A stretch of DNA of 64,000 nucleotides from REEB509 sp049314555 (GTDB lineage: Bacteria; Pseudomonadota; Alphaproteobacteria; Caulobacterales; Aquidulcibacteraceae): positions 1 to 64,000 of the forward strand of contig JBMOEW010000007.1 of assembly GCA_049314555.1 (NCBI GenBank). Direction: 5' to 3'. Made by a program: the position numbers and the translations under genes. Under the pieces are notes generated by a model, which had not been told where the DNA came from, did not search any database, and saw only the letters and a list, made by a program, of their open reading frames with translations. Shown piece after piece: positions 7,836-17,205 of this stretch (the stretch's first letter is position 1; each line of letters begins with the position of its first letter).

Positions 7836-9341
7836 ATGTCTGCTGATCGTTCGCTTTCCCCGGTCGCCGGCCCCAACGGATCGGCTCCCCTTGAGGCTGC
7901 GCCTCACAACATCGCCGCTGAACAGGGGCTGTTGGGCGCAATCCTGTTCGACAACGAGTTGTTCCACAAAGTAGCCGATCGGCTGCGGGAACATCACTTT
8001 TACGACCCCGTGCACGGGCGGGTGTTCACTGCGATTGCGCAAATCATCGGGCGCAACAAGCTTGCCGACGCCATCACGCTGAATGAACAGTTCAAGAAAG
8101 ATGGCACGCTCAGCGAAATTGGCGGTGCCAGCTATCTCGTGACGTTGATCGAGCGGGCCGCGCGACTAACGGCGCACGCGCGTGAGTATGCAGACCTCAT
8201 CTATGACCTCTCGCTTCGCCGGGAGTTGATCATGGTGGGCCAGGAGATCACCAACCTCGCGTTAGACCCCCCGCTTGGGGCAGCGGCCAGCGACATCATT
8301 GAGGAAGCGGAAAAGACGCTGTTTTCGCTGGCGGAAAGTGGAACGGGGTCGTCCGGGTTTAGCCCGTTTTCAGACGCGCTGGCGGCGTCTATTGAAACCG
8401 CCACAGCGGCCTATGAGCGCAAGTCGGATGTGTCTGGGTTGTCCACGGGGTTTGCGGACCTCGACAAGAACCTTGGCGGGCTGCACGGGTCTGATCTGTT
8501 GATCCTGGCGGGCCGACCGTCGATGGGCAAAACCGCCCTTGCCCTGAACCTTGCCTTCAACATCGCCCACGCCCGGCTGAAGGCCCAGCGCGCCGGCAAC
8601 ATCGAAACGGCGGTTAACCCCGGCGGCACGGTCGCGTTCTTTTCTTTGGAAATGAGCGGCGAGCAGCTGGCCACGCGTTTGCTGTCTGACTTTGCCTCGA
8701 TCGAAAGCGACAAGATCCGGCGCGGCAAAATCAACAAGGAAGAATATGAGCGGCTGCGGGATGCCGCGGGCGACCTGCAGGTTTTGCCGCTGCACATTGA
8801 CGAGACCGGGGGCATCTCGATTGCCCAGCTGCAGGCACGGGCGCGGCGCTTACAGCGACTGCACGGCTTGGACCTGATCGTGGTGGACTATCTGCAGCTT
8901 GTGACCAGCTCCAATCGCAAGTCCGATGGGCGGGTGCAGGAGGTGTCTGAAATCACCCAAGGCCTCAAGGCCTTGGCCAAGGATCTGAAGGTGCCGCTGA
9001 TCGCATTGTCGCAGCTTTCGCGCCAAGTGGAGCAGCGCGAAGACAAGCGCCCGCAGCTGTCGGATCTGCGGGAATCGGGCTCGATCGAGCAGGACGCCGA
9101 TATTGTGATGTTTGTCTTCCGCGAAGAGTATTATTTGCGGCGCACGGAGCCTAAAGAGGGCACGGACGAGCACTTCGCTTGGCAGCGTGAGGTGTCGGCC
9201 ATTGCCAATCACGCTGAAGTCATTATCGGCAAGAACCGCCACGGGCCCATCGAAAAGGTCAAACTCTTCTTTGACAGTCGCTACACCCGCTTCGGAAACC
9301 TCGCTGATCGGCGCGGACCGGACGCCCTCCCCTCTGAGTGA
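7836..9341 (+). CDS. dnaB: Replicative DNA helicase
   Basis: Hexameric helicase that unwinds DNA at the replication fork and binds primase through its N-terminal domain. The 501-residue protein has the DnaB N-terminal domain (about 20-130) and a RecA-like C-terminal domain. The Walker A motif is GRPSMGKTA (226-234) and Walker B is LDLIVVDYLQLV (345-356). LSQLSRQVEQRED and DLRESGSIEQDAD are DnaB-specific. ATG at 7836 follows a run of G residues. The coding region overlaps the probable beginning of alr. In the family this gene opens a conserved alphaproteobacterial block with alr and radA, as seen here. Confidence 0.98.
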   Translation: MSADRSLSPVAGPNGSAPLEAAPHNIAAEQGLLGAILFDNELFHKVADRLREHHFYDPVHGRVFTAIAQIIGRNKLADAITLNEQFKKDGTLSEIGGASYLVTLIERAARLTAHAREYADLIYDLSLRRELIMVGQEITNLALDPPLGAAASDIIEEAEKTLFSLAESGTGSSGFSPFSDALAASIETATAAYERKSDVSGLSTGFADLDKNLGGLHGSDLLILAGRPSMGKTALALNLAFNIAHARLKAQRAGNIETAVNPGGTVAFFSLEMSGEQLATRLLSDFASIESDKIRRGKINKEEYERLRDAAGDLQVLPLHIDETGGISIAQLQARARRLQRLHGLDLIVVDYLQLVTSSNRKSDGRVQEVSEITQGLKALAKDLKVPLIALSQLSRQVEQREDKRPQLSDLRESGSIEQDADIVMFVFREEYYLRRTEPKEGTDEHFAWQREVSAIANHAEVIIGKNRHGPIEKVKLFFDSRYTRFGNLADRRGPDALPSE

Positions 9342-10416
9342 GCTGCCCGCGCGGGGGCCGCAGGCTGTCATCGCGCTTGAAGCCATCGTTGCCAACTGGC
9401 GGGCGTTTCAACGCCTGGCTGGTGGTGCGGAGTGCGCGGCTGTGGTCAAAGCGGATGCTTATGGTTTTGGAGCGCAGGCGGTGGCACCGGCGCTGGCCAA
9501 GGCCGGGGCGCGCACGCTCTTCACCGCGACCCTTGCCGAAGCGCTTGCTGTGCGGCGGTCTCTAGGCGATGGCCCCACGATCATTGCCCTGAATGGACCG
9601 GCGGCGGGCGAGATACCGGTCTATCATCAGGCGTCACTGACGGCGTGTTTGAACAGTTTGGAGCAGGCAGCGCTTTGGGCAGCAAACCCCGGCCCCGCGC
9701 CCGTGATCCACATCGATACCGGCATGAATAGGCTTGGCTTGCGGCCAGACGAAGTTGGAGAAGTCTCGTCGATCTTGGGCGGTGCCCGGCCCTCGCTGGT
9801 GATGAGCCATCTGGCTTGTGCTTCTGATCCAAGTCACGCCAAGAACGCGCTTCAACGCGCTTTGTTTGTTGAGGCCGCGGCCAGCTTTGGTGGGGTGCGG
9901 CGCAGCCTATCGGCCAGTGCTGGCGCGCAGCTGGGGTCAAGCTTCGCATTTGACATGATCCGCCCCGGCATCGGCCTTTATGGATGGGATGGGATGGATC
10001 GCGCGGCGATGGCGCTCGCGTCTGCCGCCAGGGTTACGGCCCCTGTGTTGCAGCGGCGGCGCATTTTGGCGGGCGAAACCGCAGGCTATGGCGCGACGTT
10101 TACCGCACGCCAGGACCTAGACGCGGTGATCGTAGCGTGCGGCTATGCGGACGGTTTTTTCCGCAGCGCGTCTGGCTCTGCGTTTGCGTGCGTTGGGCAT
10201 CAGGGGGTGCGGCTTGCTGCGCTTGGACGGGTTTCGATGGACCTTCTGATCGTAGACGCCAGCGCGGCACCAGGCATTCAGGCCGGCGACCGGGTGGAGC
10301 TGCTGGGGCCAACGATTGCGGCCACGCAGATCGCTGCGGCTGCCGGCACCCTGCCCTATGAAGTGTTCACGACCTTTGTCGGGCGCTCGGCGCGCAGCTA
10401 TACGGGCGGGCCATGA
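9271..10416 (+). CDS. alr: Alanine racemase (start uncertain)
   Basis: PLP enzyme that makes D-alanine for peptidoglycan. The pyridoxal lysine lies in AAVVKADAYGFGA, and the substrate-binding tyrosine region is GETAGYGATF. HIDTGMNRLG, MIRPGIGLYGW and LGRVSMDL are other family marks. No ATG is available at the expected N-terminus. Candidates are TTG at 9271, which overlaps dnaB by 71 nt, or CTG at 9334, which would read LSELPARG and gives about 360 residues, near family size. I list the TTG, with low certainty for the start. The 3' end overlaps mlaE by four bases (ATGA), implying translational coupling. Confidence 0.92.
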   Translation: MTVATPASETSLIGADRTPSPLSELPARGPQAVIALEAIVANWRAFQRLAGGAECAAVVKADAYGFGAQAVAPALAKAGARTLFTATLAEALAVRRSLGDGPTIIALNGPAAGEIPVYHQASLTACLNSLEQAALWAANPGPAPVIHIDTGMNRLGLRPDEVGEVSSILGGARPSLVMSHLACASDPSHAKNALQRALFVEAAASFGGVRRSLSASAGAQLGSSFAFDMIRPGIGLYGWDGMDRAAMALASAARVTAPVLQRRRILAGETAGYGATFTARQDLDAVIVACGYADGFFRSASGSAFACVGHQGVRLAALGRVSMDLLIVDASAAPGIQAGDRVELLGPTIAATQIAAAAGTLPYEVFTTFVGRSARSYTGGP

Positions 10417-11183
10417 ACCCTTTCCAAGCCATTGGGCGCGCCACCCTCGATATCCTGCACGAAACCGGGCGGTTTTCAGTGTTTGCAGGACGGGCAGCGG
10501 GCAGCGTGTTTTCGCCGCCGTTCTACCCGCGCGAACTGGTCCGGCAGGTGGCGCAGATTGGCTATTTCTCGCTGCCGGTGATCGGCTTGACGGCGGTGTT
10601 CATTGGCGCGGCGCTGGCCTTGAACATCTACACCGGCGGCCAACGGTTTAATGCCGAACAGTTCTTGCCGAACATCGTGGCGCTTGGGATTACGCGGGAG
10701 CTGGGGCCGGTGCTGGCGGGCCTGATGCTGGCGGGGCGGGTTTCGGCGGGGATCGCTGCGGAAATCGGCACCATGCGGGTGACCGAGCAGATCGATGCGA
10801 TGACCACGCTGTCCACCGATCCGTTCCGGTTCCTGGTGGCACCACGGGTGATCGCGGCGGTAGTGACGCTGCCCATCCTGGTTTTGGTGGCCGACATTAT
10901 TGGCATCATGGGGGGCTATCTGGTGGCCACCAACGCGCTGGGGTTCAACGGCCAAGTTTACCTGCGCAACACGGCGGATTTCCTACAGGTCTGTGATGTG
11001 GTGTTGGGTCTGATCAAGGCGGGTGTGTTTGGCTTTATCATCGCGGTGATGGGGGCCTATCAGGGCTATCAATCGAAGGGGGGCGCGCTGGGGGTTGGCC
11101 GGGCTGCGACCCAGGCGGTGGTGGGGGCGATCGTGTTGATCCTTGCGTCTAACTATCTGATCACGGCGTTTTTTGTGTCATGA
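10413..11183 (+). CDS. mlaE: MlaE-type ABC transporter permease
   Basis: Inner-membrane permease of an Mla-type phospholipid transporter, which in Gram-negative bacteria moves lipids between inner and outer membrane. The 256-residue protein has an amphipathic N-terminus, then about five hydrophobic segments. It carries the MlaE core phrases ITRELGPVLAGLMLAGRV, SAGIAAEIGTMRVTEQIDAM and APRVIAA. It overlaps alr upstream and mlaF downstream by ATGA junctions, so three genes are probably one translational unit. No MCE-domain mlaD gene follows as it does in E. coli; the partner must be elsewhere or absent. Confidence 0.94.
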   Translation: MNPFQAIGRATLDILHETGRFSVFAGRAAGSVFSPPFYPRELVRQVAQIGYFSLPVIGLTAVFIGAALALNIYTGGQRFNAEQFLPNIVALGITRELGPVLAGLMLAGRVSAGIAAEIGTMRVTEQIDAMTTLSTDPFRFLVAPRVIAAVVTLPILVLVADIIGIMGGYLVATNALGFNGQVYLRNTADFLQVCDVVLGLIKAGVFGFIIAVMGAYQGYQSKGGALGVGRAATQAVVGAIVLILASNYLITAFFVS

Positions 11184-11947
11184 GCGAACCAGCCAAGCTT
11201 GCCCTTGTGGGGCTGAAGAAGCGCCTGCGGGACCGCCAGGTGCTGGACGGTTTGACGCTGCATGTGGCGGCGGGCCAATCGGTGGTGATTATCGGTGGGT
11301 CTGGGGTTGGAAAATCGGTGACGCTGAAGTGCGCGCTGGGGCTGATGGCACCGGACGAAGGCGAAGTGTTCGTGGACGGGCGCAATTTGCTTGGTCTGTC
11401 GGCCAGCGACCATGCCAAAGCGATGCGCGCGTTTGGCATGTTGTTTCAGGGGGCTGCGCTGTTTGACAGCCTGCCGATTTGGGAAAACGTCGCGTTTCGG
11501 CTGCTCTACGCAGACCGCATGGGCCGCAAGGAAGCCCGCGAGCGGGCAATTGAGGCCATGCGGCAGGTGCGACTTGCCCCTGAAACCGCAGACTTGCGCC
11601 CGATCGAACTTTCCGGCGGAATGCAGAAGCGGGCCGGGTTGGCCCGCGCGATCATCGCCAAGCCGGACATATTGTTCTTTGACGAGCCCACCACTGGCCT
11701 TGACCCGATCACTGCCGATGCGATCAACGATCTGATCGTGGAAATGGTCAAAGACCTTGGATGCGCCGCGATCAGCATCACCCATGACATGGCGTCTGCC
11801 CGCAAGATCGCAGACGATGTGGCGATGCTGCACGCCGGCAAGATCATTTGGCGGGGGAAAGCGTCGCAGATCGATGCGTGCGAAAACCCCTACGTGGCGC
11901 AGTTCGTGGCCGGGCGCTCCGAGGGGCCGATCCAGTCCGTGATTTAA
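11180..11947 (+). CDS. mlaF: MlaF-type ABC transporter ATPase
   Basis: Cytoplasmic ATPase that drives the MlaE permease. The 255-residue protein shows Walker A GGSGVGKS (about residue 36-43), a Q-loop in FGMLFQGAALFDSLPIWENV and the signature LSGGMQKRAGLARAI. Walker B with D-loop is ILFFDEPTTGLDP, and the switch His is in SITHDM. The phrase LFDSL.VWENV-like after the Q-loop is typical of Mla/Mkl ATPases. Translation is coupled to mlaE by ATGA. A hemolysin-III gene follows 140 bp downstream rather than mlaD. Confidence 0.95.
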   Translation: MSEPAKLALVGLKKRLRDRQVLDGLTLHVAAGQSVVIIGGSGVGKSVTLKCALGLMAPDEGEVFVDGRNLLGLSASDHAKAMRAFGMLFQGAALFDSLPIWENVAFRLLYADRMGRKEARERAIEAMRQVRLAPETADLRPIELSGGMQKRAGLARAIIAKPDILFFDEPTTGLDPITADAINDLIVEMVKDLGCAAISITHDMASARKIADDVAMLHAGKIIWRGKASQIDACENPYVAQFVAGRSEGPIQSVI

Positions 11948-12087
11948 ATGACGCAGTGTGACTGCAATTGCTGCCTGCGACGCCCTGCCATCGTTTCATC
12001 GCCGAAATATGCGTAGACGATGTGGCCATAGTCACGGAAACTGAAGACTTCCCAGCTATACTCCCTCATTAGCGGAGGACAGGGACA

Positions 12088-12765
12088 ATGGCTTTAGCCA
12101 AAAAGTTCGCACCCGATGTTTCGGAATTGCAGGAACATTATCCAAACCGCTTTGAGCACGCGGCGGACTTCGCTGTCCATATCATTGGTCTTGCTTTTGC
12201 CGTCATTGGCGGCGCGATTTTGTTTACCATGTCCTTTGGCAAGGGCCTGTCTCTTACAACCGCGACTTCGCTTTATGCTGTCAGCTTGATCGCGATGCTG
12301 GCGTGTTCGGCGATTTACAACCTGACCCGCCCCTCTAAGGCGCGCCGTTTATTTCGTCGGATGGACGAAGCGGCGATCTTCCTGCTGATCGCTGGCAGCT
12401 ACACACCGTTCACGCTCTCCCTATTGCCACCGACGCTCGGGCTGGCTGCCACGTGCTTTGTGTGGGTGGCGGCGATCGCGGGGGCGGCGGGCAAAGTGTT
12501 TGCGGGCAACCTCGGCGACAAGTTCTGGTGCGGGGTTTATATCGCCTTTGGCTGGCTCGCGGTGTTTCTGCTGGGGCCGATCACCGACAAGCTGCCTTTG
12601 GCGTCAATCATTTTGCTGGTCGCGGGCGGCGCGCTTTATACTGCGGGCGTTCCCATCTATCTCAATCACGCCATCGCATTTCGGCGGGCGATTTGGCACT
12701 GCTTTGTGGTGTGCGCCGCGACCATGCACTTCAGCGCCATCGTGACGGGGCTGGTGCTGGCTTAA
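12088..12765 (+). CDS. Hemolysin III/PAQR-family integral membrane protein
   Basis: A 225-residue protein with about seven hydrophobic helices. Family motifs are FEHAADFAVHIIG in the first helix, RMDEAAIFLLIAGSYTPF in the centre and the closing helix TMHFSAI. The spaced His, Asp and Ser residues correspond to the putative metal site of the CREST/PAQR superfamily. The ATG is preceded by GCGGAGGACAGGG, a strong ribosome site. Bacterial members are named for hemolysis in Bacillus, but most are of unknown function. Position between mlaF and radA is not functionally telling. Confidence 0.87.
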   Translation: MALAKKFAPDVSELQEHYPNRFEHAADFAVHIIGLAFAVIGGAILFTMSFGKGLSLTTATSLYAVSLIAMLACSAIYNLTRPSKARRLFRRMDEAAIFLLIAGSYTPFTLSLLPPTLGLAATCFVWVAAIAGAAGKVFAGNLGDKFWCGVYIAFGWLAVFLLGPITDKLPLASIILLVAGGALYTAGVPIYLNHAIAFRRAIWHCFVVCAATMHFSAIVTGLVLA

Positions 12766-12817
12766 CGCGCCAATTCAGGCACACTGGGCGCTTCTCGCGG
12801 TTTCGAGTCGTGTGCCG

Positions 12818-14197
12818 ATGGCCAAGCCTGATGTTGTCTTTATCTGCCAGACCTGCGGGGCTGTGCATCCCAAATGGGCCGGCCGGTGCGAAGCATGTGG
12901 GGCCTGGAACGCCTTGGTGGAGGAAAGCGCGAAGGCCAGCGCGCCGGGCGGTCTTGCGCCGGCGGCGGGCGCCCGCAAGGGCCGGGGCGTTTCGTTTTCG
13001 ACCCTTTCGGCCAGTTCCGACGCCCCCCAGCGCTTCCCGACCGGCATTGGCGAGTTCAACCGCGTGCTGGGTGGCGGACTTGTGCCTGCCTCCGCGGTGC
13101 TCGTGGGGGGCGATCCGGGCGTTGGCAAATCTACGCTTTTGCTGCAAGCGGCTGCGGGCTTAGCGAACGCTGGGGTGACGGTGGCCTATATCACGGGGGA
13201 AGAGGCCGAAGCGCAGGTGCAAGATCGTGCGCGGCGGCTCGGCTTTGCCGACGCACCGGTGCATCTGGCGGCGGGCTCGGATCTGCGCCAAATCCTAGAG
13301 GGGCTGAAGGCGCTCAAGCCCGCGGCGGCGGTGATCGATTCCATTCAAACGCTTTGGTCTGATCAGGTGGATGCGGCACCAGGCACCGTCACGCAGGTGC
13401 GGGCCTGTGCGCATGAGCTTGTGCGATATGCCAAAAAGTCCGGCTGCGCGATCTTGCTGGTGGGCCACGTAACGAAGGACGGCCAGATCGCCGGGCCGCG
13501 GGTGGTGGAGCACCTTGTGGACGCAGTGATCTACTTCGAAGGCGAGCGCGGCCTGCCGTTTCGAATCCTGCGGGCGGTGAAAAACCGCTTCGGCGCGACA
13601 GACGAAATCGGCGTTTTCGAAATGACCGAACGCGGTCTTGCCGAAACCACCAATCCTTCGGCTCTTTTTTTGGGGCAATCGGGGGCACGGGCCAGCGGGG
13701 CTGCGGTGTTTGCCGGGGTGGAGGGGTCGCGCCCGGTTCTTGTGGAAATTCAAGCGCTTGTAGCACCCGCGGCGTATGGGACTGCGCGGCGGGCGGTGGT
13801 CGGGTGGGATTCTGGGCGCTTGGCGATGATCTTGGCTGTACTTGAGACGCGCTGCGGACTTGGCTTTGGTGGGCGCGACGTATACCTAAGCGTGGCCGGG
13901 GGCTTACGGATCACGGAGCCGGCTGCGGATTTGGCCGTGGCGGCTGCGCTGATTTCGGCACTCGGCGACGAAGCCCTGCCAAAGAACTGCGTTGCCTTTG
14001 GAGAAGTGGCACTTTCGGGCGACGTGCGGCCGGTGGGTCGGACGGACATGCGCCTGAAAGAAGCCGCCAAGCTAGGGTTCGCCGCCGCGTTCGCTCCTGT
14101 CGGTGCGGAAGGGGGCGGGATCAAGGTTCGGCATACGCCGCGGATCGGCGACCTTGCTGCGCTGCTTGACCCCGCTACAACATCTGGGAGGCGATGA
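12818..14197 (+). CDS. radA: DNA repair protein RadA (Sms)
   Basis: RecA-related ATPase and helicase that processes branched recombination intermediates. The 459-residue protein opens with a four-Cys zinc finger (CQTCG and CEACGAW) and has Walker A GGDPGVGKST near residue 90. The RadA-specific KNRFG motif (VKNRFGATDEIGVFEM) follows, and the C-terminus is a Lon-protease-like domain. The ATG at 12818 gives the normal N-terminus; a GTG six bases upstream is possible. The stop overlaps the cvpA start (ATGA). Together with dnaB and alr this matches the conserved alphaproteobacterial order. Confidence 0.96.
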   Translation: MAKPDVVFICQTCGAVHPKWAGRCEACGAWNALVEESAKASAPGGLAPAAGARKGRGVSFSTLSASSDAPQRFPTGIGEFNRVLGGGLVPASAVLVGGDPGVGKSTLLLQAAAGLANAGVTVAYITGEEAEAQVQDRARRLGFADAPVHLAAGSDLRQILEGLKALKPAAAVIDSIQTLWSDQVDAAPGTVTQVRACAHELVRYAKKSGCAILLVGHVTKDGQIAGPRVVEHLVDAVIYFEGERGLPFRILRAVKNRFGATDEIGVFEMTERGLAETTNPSALFLGQSGARASGAAVFAGVEGSRPVLVEIQALVAPAAYGTARRAVVGWDSGRLAMILAVLETRCGLGFGGRDVYLSVAGGLRITEPAADLAVAAALISALGDEALPKNCVAFGEVALSGDVRPVGRTDMRLKEAAKLGFAAAFAPVGAEGGGIKVRHTPRIGDLAALLDPATTSGRR

Positions 14198-14889
14198 TGG
14201 AAGCGTTGGGGTTGACTTGGTTTGATGCCGCCGCACTGGCGATCATCGTGTTTTCGGGGATCATGGGGTTGGCCCGCGGGCTGATCCGCGAAGTGTTCAC
14301 GATTGTGGGCGTGGTGGCGGCGGTGGTCGCTGCCTACTATTTCGCGGGCCCTGTTGCCCCGCTTGCGCAGCAGATGCTGGGCCTGGACGAGCTCTGGGCA
14401 AGGGTGGTCGGCGGATTCGCGGTGTTCTTGGTGGTGTTCATCGTGATCACCTTCTTGACGATGGTGATTGCCAGATCGGTGCACCGTTCGACCGAGATCG
14501 GCAGCGTGGACCGGGCGGCGGGCCTTGCTTTTGGGGTTGCCCGCGGGGTGTTGATCATCGGGTTGTTGATTGCGCTGATCACGCAGGGGCGCCCGTCTTC
14601 TGATACGGCGGCTGCCCCCGAGGGCTCTGCACGGGCCGGTTTTGAATTGCCGCGCGAAATCACCGAAGCCAAGCTTTATCCGATTTTTGCGGCCACCGCC
14701 GGGGTGTTGCGGTCCATCCTGCCAAAGATCGTGGACGAAAGCCGGACGCTGATTGAAGAAAATCGCGAAGGCGCGCAAAGCGCAGCGCGCGAACTGGCCG
14801 ACGAAGCCGTGGAGCGGCAAAAGGCCCGCGAAGCGCAAGCCGCGCAGCAACAGCCCGTGCAACAGCCTGCCCAACAACCTAAACAGTGA
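14194..14889 (+). CDS. cvpA: CvpA family membrane protein
   Basis: A 231-residue inner-membrane protein of the CvpA family, known for a link to colicin V export and envelope stress in enterobacteria. Four hydrophobic segments occupy about residues 5-155, with the family start LTWFDAAALAIIVFSGIMGLARG and the loop GSVDRAAGLAFGVARG. The C-terminal 75 residues are a charged helix ending in a Gln/Pro-rich tail (repeated QQPVQQPAQQ). Two adjacent ATGs (14194, 14197) follow GGGAGG. The gene is coupled to radA and precedes purF by 7 bp, a very common cvpA-purF pairing. Confidence 0.93.
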   Translation: MMEALGLTWFDAAALAIIVFSGIMGLARGLIREVFTIVGVVAAVVAAYYFAGPVAPLAQQMLGLDELWARVVGGFAVFLVVFIVITFLTMVIARSVHRSTEIGSVDRAAGLAFGVARGVLIIGLLIALITQGRPSSDTAAAPEGSARAGFELPREITEAKLYPIFAATAGVLRSILPKIVDESRTLIEENREGAQSAARELADEAVERQKAREAQAAQQQPVQQPAQQPKQ

Positions 14890-14896
14890 GCTTGGC

Positions 14897-16405
14897 ATGA
14901 TGGTGTCTCCCGCCCCCCTCTGGACGCGATGGTTCGACACCCAGCCAGAGGACCCAGCGGCAGACCGCCTGCACGACGAATGCGGCGTGTTTGGCGTGTT
15001 TGGCGCTCAGGGCGATGCCAGCGTTTATGTGGCGCTTGGCTTGCACGCTCTGCAGCACCGCGGGCAGGAAGGCTGCGGGATCATCTCGTTCAACGGGAAG
15101 CGGTTTCACCACGAGCGCCATCTGGGGCTCGTGGGCGATCACTTCGCGGGGGGGGATTTGCCAAGCCGCCTGCCCGGCCCGTCCGCGATTGGGCATACGC
15201 GCTATGCCACGCAGGGCGGCAACGAGCTGCGCAACGTGCAGCCGCTGTATGCCGACATCGATCAGCGCGGATTTGCCATCGCCCACAACGGCAACCTGAC
15301 CAATGCGCGCTATCTGCGCGACAAGTTGTGTGAAAGCGGCTCGCTGTTTCACTCTACCTCTGACACCGAGTGCATCCCGCAGCTGATGGCGCGGGAGGTG
15401 AAAAAGGACATGGTGGACCGGTTCATCTCTTCACTGCGGGAGGTGGAAGGGGCTTACGCTTTGGTCTGTTTGACCGAGCAGCACATGATCGGTGCCCGTG
15501 ATCCGCTTGGCATTCGGCCGCTCGTGCTTGGGCAGTTGGACGATGCCTATGTGTTGGCGTCTGAGACCTGCGCGCTGGACATGGTGGGGGCGAAGTTCAT
15601 CCGCTCCATCGAGAACGGCGAAGTGATCGTGATCGCGCGGGCGGTGGACGGCAAAGTCACGCTGCAAAGCTATTTCCCGTTCTCGCGGGTGCGGGCGCGG
15701 CCGTGCGTGTTTGAGTTTGTGTATTTCGCGCGGCCAGATTCCGTGATCGACGGGCGTTCGGTGTATGACGTGCGCAAGCGCATGGGCGTTCGCCTGGCGC
15801 AGGAAACGCGGGTGGATGCTGATGTGATCGTGCCGGTGCCTGACTCTGGGGTGCCGGCCGGGCTTGGGTTTGCGGCGGAAAGCGGGATCCCGTTTGAGCT
15901 TGGCATCATCCGCAACCAGAACGTGGGCCGCACCTTCATTCAGCCGCAGCAGGAAATTCGCGCCCTATCGGTGCGGTTGAAGCATTCCGCCAACAAGGCC
16001 GTGATCCGCGGCAAGCGCGTGATCTTGGTGGACGACTCGATCGTGCGGGGCACAACCTCAAAGAAAATCGTACAGATTATCCGCGAGGCCGGGGCCGCTG
16101 AGGTGCACTTCCGTTCCGCCAGCCCGCCGATCCGCTGGCCTGATTTCTACGGCATCGACATGCCGGATGAAAAAGACCTGATGGCTGCCCAGCTGACGCT
16201 TTTGGAAATGAAAAAGACGTTGGCGGTGGATAGCCTGGGCTTTTTGTCTGTAGACGGACTTTACTGGGCAATGGGGGAAAGCGAGCGCAACGCCAGCTAT
16301 CCTCAGTATTCGGACCATTGCTTTACGCGCAGCTACCCAACCAGGCTTGTGGACCACGACGCGCAGCGCGCTTCGAAGGAATTCCAAGCGTCTTTGCTGG
16401 CCTAA
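14897..16405 (+). CDS. purF: Amidophosphoribosyltransferase
   Basis: Catalyses the first committed step of purine synthesis, converting PRPP and glutamine to phosphoribosylamine. The 502-residue protein has an N-terminal nucleophile glutaminase domain; Cys29 in DECGVFGVFG would become the N-terminal nucleophile after removal of a short propeptide. The C-terminal PRPP domain shows VILVDDSIVRGTTS. Two consecutive ATGs start at 14897, after the cvpA stop. The open frame runs further upstream inside cvpA without homology. No Fe-S Cys cluster is obvious at the very C-terminus from this reading. Confidence 0.97.
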   Translation: MMVSPAPLWTRWFDTQPEDPAADRLHDECGVFGVFGAQGDASVYVALGLHALQHRGQEGCGIISFNGKRFHHERHLGLVGDHFAGGDLPSRLPGPSAIGHTRYATQGGNELRNVQPLYADIDQRGFAIAHNGNLTNARYLRDKLCESGSLFHSTSDTECIPQLMAREVKKDMVDRFISSLREVEGAYALVCLTEQHMIGARDPLGIRPLVLGQLDDAYVLASETCALDMVGAKFIRSIENGEVIVIARAVDGKVTLQSYFPFSRVRARPCVFEFVYFARPDSVIDGRSVYDVRKRMGVRLAQETRVDADVIVPVPDSGVPAGLGFAAESGIPFELGIIRNQNVGRTFIQPQQEIRALSVRLKHSANKAVIRGKRVILVDDSIVRGTTSKKIVQIIREAGAAEVHFRSASPPIRWPDFYGIDMPDEKDLMAAQLTLLEMKKTLAVDSLGFLSVDGLYWAMGESERNASYPQYSDHCFTRSYPTRLVDHDAQRASKEFQASLLA

Positions 16406-16416
16406 GGGAGCGGACA

Positions 16417-17127
16417 GTGACGGGGTCTTCGACACTGCCTATCGCTGTGGTCACTGGGGCGTCCCGGGGCATTGGGCGGGCTGTGGCTGCCCATCTGGGC
16501 GCTGCGGGCTGGCATGTGGTGGGCGTAGCGCGCAGCCAGAAAGCGCTTGAGGCCCTTGATGATGCCATCCAGGCCGCCGGCGGTGAGGCCGCAACCTTGG
16601 TGCCGCTTGACCTGAAAGACGGGCCAGGGATCGACCGGCTGGGGCATGCGCTTTACGAGCGGTTTGGCCGGATTGATGGCTTGGTGGCGTGCGGGGGGGT
16701 GCTTGGGGCTTTGTCGCCCGCGTTCAACGCCACGCCCCGCGTGATGGAAGAGGTGATTGCCGTAAACCTGATCGCCAATCATCGGCTGATCCGCTCCTTT
16801 CATCCGCTGTTGCGGGCTTCGGCGGCGGGTCGCGCGGTGTTTGTGACGTCCAATGCGGCGCGCCATCCCAAGGCTTATTGGGGGCCTTATGCGGCCTCCA
16901 AGGCCGGCCTTGAGGCGCTGGTGATGTCTTATGCGCAGGAAATCGAGATCACGCCGATCAAGGCCAATCTGTTCAATCCTGGGCCTGTGCGCACGGCGAT
17001 GCGGGCCAAGGCCTATCCCGGCGAAGACCCGGCGAGCCTTGTAACGCCAGAGGCGGTCGCGCCGGCCATCGCTGCGCTGTTGGCACCAAGCTTTATGGAC
17101 AACGGCACGCTGGTCAGTTTTCGTTGA
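16417..17127 (+). CDS. Short-chain dehydrogenase/reductase
   Basis: A 236-residue Rossmann-fold oxidoreductase. The NAD(P) motif is VVTGASRGIGRA at the N-terminus. The catalytic Tyr and Lys are in the YAASK motif (WGPYAASKAG), with a preceding Ser/Asn region VTSNAAR where the catalytic Ser is expected. PGPVRT is the usual late loop. The GTG start at 16417 is chosen because GGGAG lies directly upstream, just after the purF stop; the frame could extend into purF but without homology. Close spacing suggests cotranscription with purF, a neighbour relation seen in several alphaproteobacteria. The substrate cannot be deduced. Confidence 0.9.
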   Translation: MTGSSTLPIAVVTGASRGIGRAVAAHLGAAGWHVVGVARSQKALEALDDAIQAAGGEAATLVPLDLKDGPGIDRLGHALYERFGRIDGLVACGGVLGALSPAFNATPRVMEEVIAVNLIANHRLIRSFHPLLRASAAGRAVFVTSNAARHPKAYWGPYAASKAGLEALVMSYAQEIEITPIKANLFNPGPVRTAMRAKAYPGEDPASLVTPEAVAPAIAALLAPSFMDNGTLVSFR

Positions 17128-17205
17128 ACGGCCCGCCGCTGACGATGCGGTTGTTGAGGCTGCGGGTTTGGCCTTAAGGTGAGGCCTTACGGCGGAGGAT
17201 GACGG

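Noticed and set aside
13750..14940. 396-codon minus-strand open frame opposite radA and cvpA
   Set aside because: His/Arg-rich antisense frame; both plus-strand genes are certain.
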